A stretch of 64,000 bases of DNA from Acinetobacter sp. XS-4 (GTDB lineage: Bacteria > Pseudomonadota > Gammaproteobacteria > Pseudomonadales > Moraxellaceae), in NCBI RefSeq assembly GCF_023920705.1, contig NZ_CP094657.1, positions 3,224,001 through 3,288,000 of the forward strand. The letters run 5' to 3'. A program made the translations under genes and the position numbers. Below are positions 19,623 to 30,284 of the stretch, one piece after another. The notes under the pieces were generated by a model. That model saw only the letters and a list, made by a program, of their open reading frames with translations. It was not told the DNA's origin and did no database searches. Within the stretch, counting starts at the first letter, position 1. Each line of letters begins with the position of its first letter.

Positions 19623-20549
19623 ATGTCAACTGCACCCAATAAGCAATCTGCGCTAAAAAAAATTACACGTGGACTCACTGTAGGTACAGTCATTACAGGA
19701 AGTACGTTTTTTCATGGTCCACCTGTCCTTGCACTAGGCCTAACTAAGCTTTTAAAAAAATCATCAAAAGTTGATGAAACTAATATTCAAATTACAAATA
19801 GCTGGTTAAGCGTAAATAATTGGTTAATTGACCATGTTTTACCAAATCTAAAATGGGATATTACGATTGATGAGGGACTTGACCTCAATATGCAAGGTCG
19901 ATATCTCATGACATGTAACCATCAAAGTTGGGTCGATACAACGGTGAATCAATATTTTGGTTTAACCCGCATGCCACTCACCCGCTTTTTTACCAAATGG
20001 GAACTCATCTTTATTCCTTTCGTTGGACAAGCTTTTAAAATTCTAGGCTTCCCGATGATGAAGCGTCACAGCAAAGAACAGGTCGCAAAGAATCCTGAGC
20101 TCAAAGACCGTGACATGATGGAAGCACGTAAAGCCTGTGAGCAACTTTTAAGTCAGCCCTTTACATTATTGAATTATTTAGAAGGTACTCGTTTTACTCA
20201 AGAAAAACATGACCAGCAAAAATCGCCATATAAACATTTGCTTAAACCTAAAGCAGGTGGCTTGGCACTTGCCTTGAATATTTTGGGTGACAAAATTGAT
20301 GCTTTAGTTGATATGACGATTGTCTATCCGAATGGCGTCCCTGGATATAGTGATTTCTGGCTAGGTGATGTTTCAAAAATTGCGGTTAATTTGCGTAAAA
20401 TTGAAATCCCAGACTGGGTTCTCGGTGGGAACTATGAAGATGATGCAATTTATCGTGAACGTTTCCAACAATGGGTCCATGAAATCTGGACCGAAAAAGA
20501 TCAACTTATTGAGCAAATGAAATCTCAATATACCTCTACGAATATTTAA
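19623..20549 (+). CDS. Lysophospholipid acyltransferase family protein (YihG-like)
   Basis: PlsC-family 1-acyl-glycerophosphate acyltransferase of 308 residues. It has an N-terminal hydrophobic segment (about 15-40), the catalytic NHQSWVD (HX4D motif, about residues 99-105), a second block FIPFVGQAFKILGFPMMKR and the substrate-binding EGTRFT (about 195-200). These match the larger YihG-type acyltransferases rather than the short PlsC. Exact substrate not readable. The next gene starts 16 bases after its stop, so the two form an operon. Confidence 0.87.
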   Translation: MSTAPNKQSALKKITRGLTVGTVITGSTFFHGPPVLALGLTKLLKKSSKVDETNIQITNSWLSVNNWLIDHVLPNLKWDITIDEGLDLNMQGRYLMTCNHQSWVDTTVNQYFGLTRMPLTRFFTKWELIFIPFVGQAFKILGFPMMKRHSKEQVAKNPELKDRDMMEARKACEQLLSQPFTLLNYLEGTRFTQEKHDQQKSPYKHLLKPKAGGLALALNILGDKIDALVDMTIVYPNGVPGYSDFWLGDVSKIAVNLRKIEIPDWVLGGNYEDDAIYRERFQQWVHEIWTEKDQLIEQMKSQYTSTNI

Positions 20550-20565
20550 GAAAGCATCCGTTATT

Positions 20566-21612
20566 ATGCAAAACAGCGCTGGGAAAAAAACGAAATATCA
20601 TCATGTAGATCCAAACAGTCTTTCGTTTAAGCTGTTTCTGATCTATGACATCTTTATGGTGTTTATTATTATTTTTAACCTGTTCTGTCTTGCTACAAAT
20701 TTCTTTTTAATGAGCAGTATTGGGGCATGGTTCTTTGAACACATTCATTTGCCCCAGATACTGAGCTTTTACCGAAATTCACTACATCCGTGGGTAATCA
20801 CATCGGAAGCTTGGTTTATTGGTTTTTTAATTGTTGAGCTATTTGTTCGTTGGAGCATTGCGATCATCAATAAACACCATAAACGTTGGTTCTTTTTCCC
20901 TTTTATTCACTGGTATGAAATTTTAGCCATTATTCCTCAGCTTCGTTTTTTACGTTTATTCCGAGCTGGGATTATTGCTTATCGTTTACACGAAATGGGC
21001 TATCGAGTTATTCCGGAAAGCTGGAGAAAGACTGGATTATTTTATTATCGCGTTGTCATGGAAGAACTTTCCGATCGTGTTGTTATTACCGTGATTGATG
21101 GTATTAGATATGAACTTCAAACCAGTTCTAGCCATAAACAGATCATTCACGACTTGGTTAATCACCATCGTGAGCAATTTACTGCTACCCTAACAGCATT
21201 ATTACAAGAGTCTTTAGCCACTGCTTTAAAAGAACAAAAACCAGCAATTACAAAAGGCGTTGGGAGAATTGTAGATCAGGCCATAGTGGACACACCTGAG
21301 CTAACCCAATTATTACGCTTAATTCCTTTAGTCGGCGGCCGCATTGAACAGCAAATTCAAAGCATTGGTCAAAGACTAGGTGAGAATATTAGTGCAGGTT
21401 TAATTGAACCTTTAATTGAAGGATCACCAAACAGTCCGAATTCCACTTATCAATTAATTTCTCAAAAAGTCAGTGAAATAAATATTAATAATCGTCAGCT
21501 TGAGCAATTGGTTGAATCTGTTGTGTTCGAGACACTCGAGTCTGTACGAAAACAAGTTAAGGTCAAACAATGGCAACAAACGCTTGCGGAGCATGATCGA
21601 ATCAAAGAATAA
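20566..21612 (+). CDS. Membrane protein with voltage-sensor-like (S1-S4) domain, no pore
   Basis: I do not recognise a named gene. The 348 residues contain four hydrophobic segments in the N-terminal 150 residues. Segment two has ELFVRW (Glu91, Arg95). Segment three has WYEILAIIP, as in bacterial potassium channels. Segment four has arginines at every third position (Arg127, Arg130, Arg133, then Arg140), the signature of an S4 helix. No pore helix or TVGYG filter follows. The C-terminal two-thirds is soluble, helical, Gln/Glu-rich, with a pair of conserved-looking 'LIPLVGG...IGENISAGLIEPLIEG' turns. Cotranscribed with the upstream acyltransferase. Function unknown; it could be a stand-alone sensor or merely an ion-transport-like fold. 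Confidence 0.6.
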   Translation: MQNSAGKKTKYHHVDPNSLSFKLFLIYDIFMVFIIIFNLFCLATNFFLMSSIGAWFFEHIHLPQILSFYRNSLHPWVITSEAWFIGFLIVELFVRWSIAIINKHHKRWFFFPFIHWYEILAIIPQLRFLRLFRAGIIAYRLHEMGYRVIPESWRKTGLFYYRVVMEELSDRVVITVIDGIRYELQTSSSHKQIIHDLVNHHREQFTATLTALLQESLATALKEQKPAITKGVGRIVDQAIVDTPELTQLLRLIPLVGGRIEQQIQSIGQRLGENISAGLIEPLIEGSPNSPNSTYQLISQKVSEININNRQLEQLVESVVFETLESVRKQVKVKQWQQTLAEHDRIKE

Positions 21613-21658
21613 GCATTTACTTAATTTTTTATGAATCTTGCTAGAGAATTGGCATAAA

Positions 21659-21686
21659 TTGTTCTAGCATTTGCCCTATTTACAAT
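21659..21686 (+). promoter_or_regulatory. Candidate promoter of minCDE
   Basis: TTGTTC (21659-21664) and TACAAT (21681-21686) with a 16-base spacer, 46 bases before the minC ATG. Confidence 0.45.
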
Positions 21687-21732
21687 AAACTTAGCGCTAT
21701 TACAGCTCGTTTAACGCCTTGAAGGAAGACTT

Positions 21733-22461
21733 ATGGCTGATATCCGGATTACCGGCAGAATGGTTAACTTTAGCAGGATAACCTTCGATACCAATGATCA
21801 TGATGTGATCCGCCAGCAATTATCAAATATATTAAATGAAGGTTCCCATCAAGGAACTTTAGTAATTATTGACAGTACAGTTGAGCAAGAATTAATTGCA
21901 TTAATTCAACTTCTGGTGAGCTTGGGTCTACAGCCTATGGCGGTAATCGACGGTATTTTAGGAGATGAAGCTCGCGCTATTCAATTCCCTGTTTTATCGG
22001 CAGATCAACCATTACAGCGTATTAAAGCCACAACAGAACAAGTAGCGATTGTAGAAAAACCAGCTATTGCCCCTGCCTCGTCTTCAGCAGAAACAAAAAA
22101 ACCACTAAACAAGATAGCGGTTGCTCATATTACCTCTTATCATGATGAAATTTTGCGTACAGGCCAATCCCTCGTACAAGATAACGGCGATATTATTTTG
22201 AAAGCTGGCATGAATAGTGGTTCTGAAGTTATTGCATCAGGAAATATACATATTTATGGCACAGTTCGTGGTAGAGTCATTGCTGGTGCGGGCGGGCACA
22301 CAGCTGCACGCATTTTTTGCCAATCTTTAGAGGCTGAGCTCGTTTCCATTGCCGGAACGTATTGTGTCGCAGATGATATCCCTAAACATGTGGTAAAAAA
22401 GCCAGTACATATTTATTTAAATGAAAAGCAAGAGCTTGAATTCGAAGCGATTGAACTTTAG
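21733..22461 (+). CDS. minC: Septum site-determining protein MinC
   Basis: Inhibitor of FtsZ polymerisation at the cell poles. The N-terminal FtsZ-binding domain (about residues 1-105) is followed by a low-complexity linker of Ala, Pro and Lys and the C-terminal right-handed beta-helix. That part includes [19 protein letters not shown] and [18 protein letters not shown] (about 147-185), which binds MinD. 242 residues, close to E. coli (231). It is the first gene of the minC-minD-minE operon. Confidence 0.97.
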   Translation: MADIRITGRMVNFSRITFDTNDHDVIRQQLSNILNEGSHQGTLVIIDSTVEQELIALIQLLVSLGLQPMAVIDGILGDEARAIQFPVLSADQPLQRIKATTEQVAIVEKPAIAPASSSAETKKPLNKIAVAHITSYHDEILRTGQSLVQDNGDIILKAGMNSGSEVIASGNIHIYGTVRGRVIAGAGGHTAARIFCQSLEAELVSIAGTYCVADDIPKHVVKKPVHIYLNEKQELEFEAIEL

Positions 22462-22527
22462 TTTATTAAGCAAATCACCAAAAAACAGCCCTTTTAAGGG
22501 TGAATGACCATAATAGGAGTGGATTCG

Positions 22528-23340
22528 GTGGCCAAAATTGTTGTCGTAACATCAGGCAAAGGTGGTGTAGGTAAAACTACAACGAGCGCATCTTTTGCAA
22601 CAGGTTTAGCCCTTCGTGGTCATAAAACTGTTGTGATTGATTTTGATGTAGGCTTACGTAACCTTGATTTGATTATGGGTTGTGAGCGTCGTGTTGTTTA
22701 TGATTTTGTCAATGTGATTAACAACGAAGCACGTCTGCAACAAGCCCTTATTCGCGATAAAGATATCGAAAACCTTTATATTTTACCGGCTTCACAAACA
22801 CGTGATAAAGATGCGTTGAGCGACGATGGTGTTGCTCGTGTTATTGATGAGCTATCTCAAGAATTTGATTACATCATTTGTGACTCACCTGCTGGTATTG
22901 AACGTGGCGCGATTTTAGCCATGTATCATGCAGATGAAGCAATCATTGTTACAAACCCTGAAATCTCTTCAGTACGTGACTCTGATCGCATTATTGGGAT
23001 GTTGGATAGCAAAACCAAAAAAGTTGAACAAAACGAAGGACGTATACGTAAACATTTATGTATTACACGCTTCAACCCTGAACGCGCAGACCGTCAGGAA
23101 ATGCTGACCATTGATGATATTTCTAAAGATATTTTACGCGTACCGACATTAGGTGTTATTCCAGAATGTCCAAGTGTATTACAAGCATCAAACGAGGGTA
23201 AGCCAGTAATTCTGTATTCAGAAACTAAAGCTGGTCAGGGTTATGATGATTTGGTTGCTCGCTTTCTTGGTGAAGACCGTCCTTATAGACACATCACAGC
23301 TCAACCTAAAGGCTGGTTAGCACGACTATTTGGAGCGTAG
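22528..23340 (+). CDS. minD: Septum site-determining ATPase MinD
   Basis: Membrane-associated ATPase that carries MinC to the membrane and oscillates with MinE. The deviant Walker A is KGGVGKTT (about residues 10-17), with DFDVGLRNLDLIMG and CDSPAGIE (Walker B) following. The C-terminus KGWLARLFGA is an amphipathic membrane helix. I place the start at the GTG at 22528, preceded by AGGAGTGG at 22515-22522. An in-frame ATG at 22504 would add eight residues, in front of this site. The result is 270 residues, as in E. coli. Confidence 0.97.
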   Translation: MAKIVVVTSGKGGVGKTTTSASFATGLALRGHKTVVIDFDVGLRNLDLIMGCERRVVYDFVNVINNEARLQQALIRDKDIENLYILPASQTRDKDALSDDGVARVIDELSQEFDYIICDSPAGIERGAILAMYHADEAIIVTNPEISSVRDSDRIIGMLDSKTKKVEQNEGRIRKHLCITRFNPERADRQEMLTIDDISKDILRVPTLGVIPECPSVLQASNEGKPVILYSETKAGQGYDDLVARFLGEDRPYRHITAQPKGWLARLFGA

Positions 23341-23342
23341 AT

Positions 23343-23615
23343 ATGGCAGGATTCTGGAGTAAATTATTTAGCAGTGACGAAAAGCCATCAAGTGCTCAAA
23401 CTGCAAAAGATCGTTTAAAAGTTATTGTTGCTTCTGAACAAGGTTTAGGCCGCCGTTTAAGCCAAGACAAGATTGATCAGATGAAGAAAGAAATCATGCA
23501 AGTGGTTAGTCGTTATGTCAGCGGTGTAGGTGAACAGCATATCCAAATGCAGGTTCGCTCTGAAGCTAATATCGAAATGTTAGAAATGAATATCAATTTA
23601 CCTGAAGAACGATAA
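23343..23615 (+). CDS. minE: Cell division topological specificity factor MinE
   Basis: 90-residue partner of MinD that stimulates its ATPase and restricts MinCD to the poles. The N-terminus AGFWSKLFSS is the membrane-targeting helix, AKDRLKVIVASEQG is the conserved anti-MinCD segment and the C-terminal beta-rich domain (EQHIQMQVRS, MLEMNINLP) gives dimerisation and site specificity. It starts two bases after the minD stop. A terminator follows at 23648-23681. Confidence 0.97.
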   Translation: MAGFWSKLFSSDEKPSSAQTAKDRLKVIVASEQGLGRRLSQDKIDQMKKEIMQVVSRYVSGVGEQHIQMQVRSEANIEMLEMNINLPEER

Positions 23616-23647
23616 TTCTATTTCTGACTATTCAATAAAACAGAATC

Positions 23648-23681
23648 AAGGCAAAATAACGCAAGTTATTTTGCCTTTTTT
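23648..23681 (+). terminator. Terminator of the min operon
   Basis: AAGGCAAAATAAC-GCAA-GTTATTTTGCCTT hairpin (13-bp stem, GCAA tetraloop) followed by T's. Confidence 0.92.
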
Positions 23682-23699
23682 AAAACTGAGGAGATTGTC

Positions 23700-23987
23700 A
23701 TGGCATTATCACAGCCAGCAACTTTCAATGAAGAATGGTCCGATGAGCGTGTTTTTGCCTACCTCAACCAACTTCCGCCAGAGGGTGTGAACGCAGATTT
23801 TCATGTGCTCTACCATGCATTCAAACATATGCGCCCAACAGACTATGAACGTCTTTTGACTCAATTTATTGCGGACGGACGCGATGTTAATGCTAAAGAC
23901 CCTGAAGGCCAACGCATTCATGATGTGATTGCCAAATTTCCGCGTCAATCGGCACCCTTTTTAGAAGTTCTAGCAAAGTTTGCTTAA
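23700..23987 (+). CDS. PA4642-like conserved small protein
   Basis: A 95-residue acidic protein with no membrane segment or signal. The features EEWSDERVFAYLNQLPP, VNADFHVLYHAFKHMRP and LLTQFIADGRDVNAKDP resemble the small uncharacterised PA4642 family found in Pseudomonas and Acinetobacter; the last part looks like an ankyrin-type turn. GAGGAG sits seven bases before the ATG. Its role is unknown. Separated from min by a terminator, so it probably has its own promoter. Confidence 0.75.
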   Translation: MALSQPATFNEEWSDERVFAYLNQLPPEGVNADFHVLYHAFKHMRPTDYERLLTQFIADGRDVNAKDPEGQRIHDVIAKFPRQSAPFLEVLAKFA

Positions 23988-23992
23988 AAAAT

Positions 23993-24017
23993 AAAAAGCC
24001 TCTTAAAGAGGCTTTTT
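23993..24017. terminator. Bidirectional terminator between the PA4642-like gene and the LysE exporter
   Basis: AAAAAGCCTCTT-AAAGAGGCTTTTTT hairpin between convergent genes. Confidence 0.85.
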
Positions 24018-24029
24018 TAATGACTAAAC

Positions 24030-24650
24030 TTATCGATTACCAATCAGGAAAATACCAAATATGGTAAAAATACCACCTGAAATACCATCAATCCATTTTG
24101 AAAAATTACGATAAGCTGATCTAAAACTCGGTAATGAAAAAATAAATGTTACGAAGCAGAACCATAAAATCGTCTCAACCGTAACAATAATAAAGAGTAG
24201 CCAGTGAACTTGATCAAGTTGAGGATTGGCTAAAAATAAAGAGAAAACACTACCAAAATAAATAACAGCTTTAGGATTTGATAGATTCGTTATAAGACCT
24301 TTAATAAAAAATAGGTAAGGTGCTTTTGGTAGCTCTACAGCAACATTATCCTCTTGCTGATTTTTTGAAAAAGCCGAACGTAACATCTGATAGCCTAACC
24401 AACACAAATATAAGCCACCGGCAATAAGTAAACCTTGCTTTAACCAAGCCATTTTCTCAAAAATAAGATTTAATCCCATCAGTGCTAAACAAGCCCAAAA
24501 CATAACACCTGCTGTTATACCAGCGACCACTAACATAGCGTCTTTACGTGATCGACTAATCGCTGTTTGAGATACAAGGAAAAAATCAGGTCCGGGAGTA
24601 ATAAGTGCACAAAAATGGATAAAAGCTAAAGTAATCAGAGCGAGTAACAT
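24030..24650 (-). CDS. LysE/RhtB family amino-acid exporter
   Basis: Inner-membrane exporter of 206 residues with about six hydrophobic segments. The family signature ITPGPDFFLVSQTAI lies at about residues 17-31, followed by KDAMLVVAGITAGV; NLSNPKAVIYFGS is the second conserved block. RhtB-type proteins expel homoserine, threonine, lysine or related amino acids; which one cannot be told. Single gene preceded by GAGGAAAAC, convergent with the PA4642-like gene. Confidence 0.93.
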   Translation of the reverse strand: MLLALITLAFIHFCALITPGPDFFLVSQTAISRSRKDAMLVVAGITAGVMFWACLALMGLNLIFEKMAWLKQGLLIAGGLYLCWLGYQMLRSAFSKNQQEDNVAVELPKAPYLFFIKGLITNLSNPKAVIYFGSVFSLFLANPQLDQVHWLLFIIVTVETILWFCFVTFIFSLPSFRSAYRNFSKWIDGISGGIFTIFGIFLIGNR

Positions 24651-24766
24651 GTTTTCCTCCAGATTGAATTCATTGTTATTTATTTAGGAAAAATACATTA
24701 GCATTTTTTACTATACGTTAAAATCTCTAAGTCATTTTATAAATAGATTCAGTTTATTTGAATTAT

Positions 24767-24795
24767 AAAAAAAGCCTCCAGAGAGGCTTTTTTTA
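24767..24795. terminator. Terminator after ftsK
   Basis: AAAAAAAGCCTC-CAGA-GAGGCTTTTTTT hairpin immediately downstream of ftsK (minus strand). Confidence 0.88.
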
Positions 24796-24809
24796 TTAGG
24801 ATTGAGCTA

Positions 24810-27800
24810 TTAAACCAAAATATCCCGCTTACCGTTAGGCCCCATTGCGCTCACAATACCATTCTCTTCCATTTGATCAATGATACGGGCAGCACGGTTA
24901 TAACCAAGGCTAAATTTACGTTGTAGTGACGATGTAGAAGCTTTACGGGTTTCTAAAACAAATGACACACATTGGTCATAAAGTGCATCACGGTCAGAAC
25001 CACCCTCACCATCTTCAAAACCACGTGAAGTCGGCTCTTCATCAAATGGAGTTAAGATTTCGTCGACATAATCTGGTTCACCGCGTTCACGCCAAGCATC
25101 ACAAATGCGGTTGACTTCATCATCGCTAATGAATGCACCATGCACACGCTCAGGTTCAATTTTACCTGGTCCTAAGAACAACATATCACCATGACCGAGC
25201 AAATCTTCCGCACCACCTGCGTCCAAAATAGTACGTGAGTCAATTTTACTGTTTACACGTAATGCTACACGCGTTGGAATATTGGCTTTAATCAAACCTG
25301 TGATCACATCAACAGACGGACGTTGAGTTGCAAGCAATAGATGGATACCCGCAGCACGAGATTTTTGCGCTAAACGCGTAATCATTTCTTCTGCTTTTTT
25401 ACCCACCTGCATAATCATGTCGGCAAACTCATCTGCCACAATCACAATAGATGGTAACGGTGTTAGACGAGGTGCACGTTCTTGTGTTGCAGAGTCACTT
25501 GGTTTCCACGTTGGGTCAATTAGATCTTCCCCATTCGCAATTGCTTCTTCAACTTTACGGTTGTAGTCACTTAATTTACGAATTTTTAAGAATGACATCA
25601 GCTTATAACGGCGTTCCATTTCATTCACACACCAGTTCAATGCACTTACTGCATCTTTCATATCAGTAACGACTGGAGTTAATAAATGAGGAATATCATT
25701 ATAGTTTGCAAGTTCAAGTTGTTTTGGATCGATTAAAATCAAACGCAACTGGTCAGGTGTATATTTAAGCAACATCGATAAAATCATCGAGTTTACCGCA
25801 ACTGATTTACCAGAACCTGTCGTACCAGCAACCAACATGTGCGGGGCTTTCGCTAAATCAGTTAATACTGGATTACCTGAAATGTCTTTACCCATTGCCA
25901 TACTGATTAATGCACTTGGATCGCGATATGTTGGCGTTTCCAATAGCTCAATCAAACGCACCATTTCACGGGCACTGTTTGGTACTTCAATACCAATATA
26001 TGGTTTACCAGGAATTACTTCCACCACACGAACAGATGCCATCGACATTGAACGAGCTAAGTCACGCGAAATATTCGTTACTTTGGATGCTTTAACACCC
26101 GGTGCCAAATCTAACTCGAAACGGGTGACTACAGGTCCCGGTTGAGCTTCAACCACTTGAGCCTTAACATTAAATTCTTGTAACTTAATTTCAAGTAATT
26201 CAGATAAGCGCGAAAGCTGCTCTTCAGTGAAGTTAACTTTCTTATTTGGATCAACCTTATCAAGTAGCTCAAGGCCCGGTAATGTTGGTAAATCTAAACG
26301 CTTCTTGGCAACCTGCATTGCACGAGACATTGGTCGACCAGATGCATCTGTTAATGGTGCATCTAAATCAAAATCGTCTTCATCAATATCAGGATTTTCC
26401 TGCGGCTTTCCTGCAGTTTCCTGCCAAGCCTCAATAAACTCTTCTTTTGAAAGTTTATCAGCCTGAATAGTCGTTTGAATTGGAGCTTTTACAAATGCTG
26501 AAGATTGCGCATAACTACTTGCTCTGACAGGTTCTGCTGGCGCAATATCTTCATCTATTAATAAATCATCGAAGTCTTCAAAAACTTGTTCATTTGCTAA
26601 ATTTTTAGGTGACTGATTTACATTCGATAAAGGTGAAGTAGCTTCTTTCGCAATGTTCACTGATTGCGAAGGAGGTTCTGCGACCACATGCTGATCTTGA
26701 ACAAATGGTGTATGCACATCTGTTGCAGTTTTACTATTTGGAACTGCAGCAAGCAATTCATCAAAAATCTCATCATCATTCCAGTCAAGACTATTTAAGT
26801 CTTGTTTAACTGTAGGTTGAGTTTCATGAACTTGAGAAATAGTTTGCTGGAATGGCTCATGTGTAGGAGCTTGTTCTGTTGAATCGTCAGCTGCTCTTAA
26901 GAGCGCATCAATTTCCTGCTTATGGCTCGCATCATCACGTTGTAAAGCACGCCATACTTCACCAGTAGCCACTAAACGTTGACTATCTTTTTCAAGCTTA
27001 TGAGCTTGCTCAAGCGTATGCTCAAAGTTTTGTGTATTTGCAACCGGTGTATCTGCTACAGGCTCAGGTCGGCTCTGCTCTTTGGCTAGCATATCTGCAA
27101 ATAGGCGCTCAGCAACCGCATCATGTCGTGTTGCCGCTGGTTGTGATTGAGTGCTTTCAGATTGAACTGAAGCTACTTTCTCACTTGAAGCATCTTTTTC
27201 TGCATTTTCTGCAACTTTAACTGCCGCTGCTTTGTTAGCAGGCTGAGTTGTTAAGTCATAGTCCGATTCGTTTGGTGATACGTTTTTATAAAATAAATCT
27301 TGTAAATAGCTTGGTGTCGCTTTGAGCGTAACCCATGTTTTGCTCCATTGCACCCCAAATGCAAGAGTAAACAAGACCACTCCGAAAGCCAGTAAAAATA
27401 AAGTCGCGCCGTAAATTGTTAGCAATTGAGATAGGCTCTGCCCTAACTCGTAACCAATAATTCCCCCAGCCGCATTATCTAAAGTATCTGCTGGTACATT
27501 CCAGTGCAAATAAAGCAGGCTAGACACAACCAAAATTAAAAAGAATTGTGCAGCATAACGAAATGGGCGGTTTAAAAAACTACGTGGCCACCACACCTGA
27601 ATTGCTTCAATAAAAAGGAAAATTGGAATAAGCAAACTTGCCCATCCTAAAAAACCAAACAGCAAATCTGCAATCCATGCGCCAGCAATACCACTTGCAT
27701 TGGATACTTGCTGAGTATCACTGGAAATATGCATCCAGCCCGGGTCAAATGGTGTATATGTTACTGTCGCCAGAAACATATAAATGCCAAAAGAAACCAA

Positions 27801-27851
27801 GAATAATGTCATCAATAAGCGCTGTGCATAAACACTCGACACCGCAGTCAT
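24810..27851 (-). CDS. ftsK: DNA translocase FtsK
   Basis: Septal DNA pump that clears chromosome ends and activates XerCD. The 1013 residues show four N-terminal membrane segments (about 10-170). A Gln/Ser/Thr/Glu-rich linker of roughly 300 residues follows. The motor has alpha and beta parts with Walker A VAGTTGSGKSVAVNSM and Walker B LPSIVIVADEFADMIM, and the C-terminal gamma winged helix (STSSLQRKFSLGYNRAARIID) reads KOPS. The linker is poorly conserved and carries several low-complexity runs. Divergent from trxB, the arrangement common in gamma-proteobacteria. Confidence 0.97.
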   Translation of the reverse strand: MTAVSSVYAQRLLMTLFLVSFGIYMFLATVTYTPFDPGWMHISSDTQQVSNASGIAGAWIADLLFGFLGWASLLIPIFLFIEAIQVWWPRSFLNRPFRYAAQFFLILVVSSLLYLHWNVPADTLDNAAGGIIGYELGQSLSQLLTIYGATLFLLAFGVVLFTLAFGVQWSKTWVTLKATPSYLQDLFYKNVSPNESDYDLTTQPANKAAAVKVAENAEKDASSEKVASVQSESTQSQPAATRHDAVAERLFADMLAKEQSRPEPVADTPVANTQNFEHTLEQAHKLEKDSQRLVATGEVWRALQRDDASHKQEIDALLRAADDSTEQAPTHEPFQQTISQVHETQPTVKQDLNSLDWNDDEIFDELLAAVPNSKTATDVHTPFVQDQHVVAEPPSQSVNIAKEATSPLSNVNQSPKNLANEQVFEDFDDLLIDEDIAPAEPVRASSYAQSSAFVKAPIQTTIQADKLSKEEFIEAWQETAGKPQENPDIDEDDFDLDAPLTDASGRPMSRAMQVAKKRLDLPTLPGLELLDKVDPNKKVNFTEEQLSRLSELLEIKLQEFNVKAQVVEAQPGPVVTRFELDLAPGVKASKVTNISRDLARSMSMASVRVVEVIPGKPYIGIEVPNSAREMVRLIELLETPTYRDPSALISMAMGKDISGNPVLTDLAKAPHMLVAGTTGSGKSVAVNSMILSMLLKYTPDQLRLILIDPKQLELANYNDIPHLLTPVVTDMKDAVSALNWCVNEMERRYKLMSFLKIRKLSDYNRKVEEAIANGEDLIDPTWKPSDSATQERAPRLTPLPSIVIVADEFADMIMQVGKKAEEMITRLAQKSRAAGIHLLLATQRPSVDVITGLIKANIPTRVALRVNSKIDSRTILDAGGAEDLLGHGDMLFLGPGKIEPERVHGAFISDDEVNRICDAWRERGEPDYVDEILTPFDEEPTSRGFEDGEGGSDRDALYDQCVSFVLETRKASTSSLQRKFSLGYNRAARIIDQMEENGIVSAMGPNGKRDILV

Positions 27852-28105
27852 ATACTGTCCTGTAACCCATTTAATTATTGGTTTAGAGATGTGAAGAACT
27901 ACATTCTAGATCTTCAACGAATGAACTTTATATTATGCACCTGTTCTTACAAAAAAGGTGCATGATTCTTTACAGTTGTTGTTAACATGAGGCACTTCTA
28001 TATTGTTATATAACTTAATTCGATTGACCTGATCAATATTATCCACATTGATTTAACGCTATTGATCGGCAAATTCACGTATAATTTTCAAAATTCTCGA
28101 AATAA

Positions 28106-29071
<966 letters not shown>

Positions 29072-29083
29072 TTCAATTAATAC

Positions 29084-29120
29084 AAAAGACATCCAATCAA
29101 CGATTGGATGTCTTTTTTTA
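29084..29120. terminator. Terminator between trxB and the ABM protein gene
   Basis: AAGACATCCAATC-AACG-GATTGGATGTCTT hairpin followed by T7; serves the convergent genes on both sides. Confidence 0.92.
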
Positions 29121-29126
29121 TAATGT

Positions 29127-29426
29127 TTATCTCTTCATATTTTCAAAATGGTCCAAATGTGTAAAACGTCCTGACCTCGTCTGATATTGGTCAATTTGAG
29201 GAACTAACCGTTGAAAATGCTCAGACTGAACATGTCGATCTAATGCTGCTCGATCTACCCATTCCTCAATAAAAACAAAATGTCCTAAATTTTTTATATC
29301 ATGATATAAATCGTAGGCAATACATCCTTCCTCACATCTCGTTTTTTCAACGAGTTCTTGATAAAGGGGTAAAACAAAATCAATTTTTCTAATATCAATA
29401 AAATCTTCTGCAATAAGTTTTAGCAT
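29127..29426 (-). CDS. Antibiotic biosynthesis monooxygenase (ABM) domain protein
   Basis: 99-residue single ABM domain, a dimeric ferredoxin-like alpha/beta fold. Characteristic points are CIAYDLYHD, HFVFIEEWVDRAALDRHVQS (about residues 46-65) and HFQRLVPQI. Relatives include YgiN quinol monooxygenase and heme-degrading IsdG, but the heme-binding Asn, His and Trp set is not evident, so function stays open. The start at 29426 follows AAAAGG; an in-frame start at 29471 would add 15 residues without a ribosome site. Confidence 0.8.
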   Translation of the reverse strand: MLKLIAEDFIDIRKIDFVLPLYQELVEKTRCEEGCIAYDLYHDIKNLGHFVFIEEWVDRAALDRHVQSEHFQRLVPQIDQYQTRSGRFTHLDHFENMKR

Positions 29427-29534
29427 TAAACAAACCTTTTCTATGTATTCGTTCATGCTAAAGATGAACAATAAAAATTGTCAATGAAGCTCAGTTAAGT
29501 TAATTTTGAATTATTCCATTTCATTTTATTTTCT

Positions 29535-30266
29535 ATGCAGAAACTTCCACTCTCTCAATTCATTTTCCCTGACCCCATTGAATCCGATCCTGATGGTCAT
29601 GGTCTAATTTGTATTGGAGCTGATCTCTCCCCTTCTACCCTATATGAAGCATACACCCATGGATTATTTCCGTGGTTTAATGAAGATGAACCTATTTGTT
29701 GGTGGAGCCCAGAACCTCGTTGTGTGATCTACCCTGAAAACTACAAGCCAAGCAAGTCACTCCTTAGAAACATGAAAAAATATGACTATGCAATTACGGT
29801 TAATCACGCCTTCGAAGAAGTTATTCGCTCATGTTCTTTACCACGAAGTTATGCAGACGAAACTTGGATTAGCGAAGATATTATTCAAGGCTACTGTGAG
29901 ATGTTTAATGCTGGCTATGGATATAGTGTGGAAGTTTGGGAGCAAAATGAACTTGTCGGAGGTCTATACGGCATTACGATTGGCAAAGGATGCTTCGGTG
30001 AGTCAATGTTTAGTAATGAGACAGATGTTTCAAAAATGGCTTTTTATACATTAATGCTGATTGGACAAGAAAATCAGCTCCCTTGGGTAGACTGTCAACT
30101 TGTAAATAGTCACTTAATTAGCTTAGGAGCTTGTACACTTTCTCGTCAAGACTACTTAAAATCGTTACAAGATGTAATTATTCACCCCTCTATCAATTGG
30201 AAAAAGTATCAAGAACGTGTATTTTCAAGTAAAACAATAGCGTTAGATGCAAAATTAATGGAATGA
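29535..30266 (+). CDS. aat: Leucyl/phenylalanyl-tRNA-protein transferase
   Basis: Transfers Leu or Phe from tRNA to N-terminal Lys or Arg, marking proteins for ClpAP by the N-end rule. The family landmarks are all present in 243 residues: FPDP near the start, [20 protein letters not shown] (about residues 42-61), the [20 protein letters not shown] core and [16 protein letters not shown]. Normal length for this family. It starts without a strong Shine-Dalgarno. The bpt gene follows after 18 bases and acts in the same degron pathway. Confidence 0.96.
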   Translation: MQKLPLSQFIFPDPIESDPDGHGLICIGADLSPSTLYEAYTHGLFPWFNEDEPICWWSPEPRCVIYPENYKPSKSLLRNMKKYDYAITVNHAFEEVIRSCSLPRSYADETWISEDIIQGYCEMFNAGYGYSVEVWEQNELVGGLYGITIGKGCFGESMFSNETDVSKMAFYTLMLIGQENQLPWVDCQLVNSHLISLGACTLSRQDYLKSLQDVIIHPSINWKKYQERVFSSKTIALDAKLME

Positions 30267-30284
30267 TAACAGGAGGGACCAATC

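Noticed and set aside
27935-27963. ATGCACCT/AGGTGCAT inverted repeat upstream of ftsK and trxB
   Set aside because: Eight-base arms with a 13-base loop in a divergent gap could be a site, but nothing else marks it.
29782-30054. 90-codon ORF inside aat in another frame
   Set aside because: Overlaps a well-supported gene and has no independent signal.
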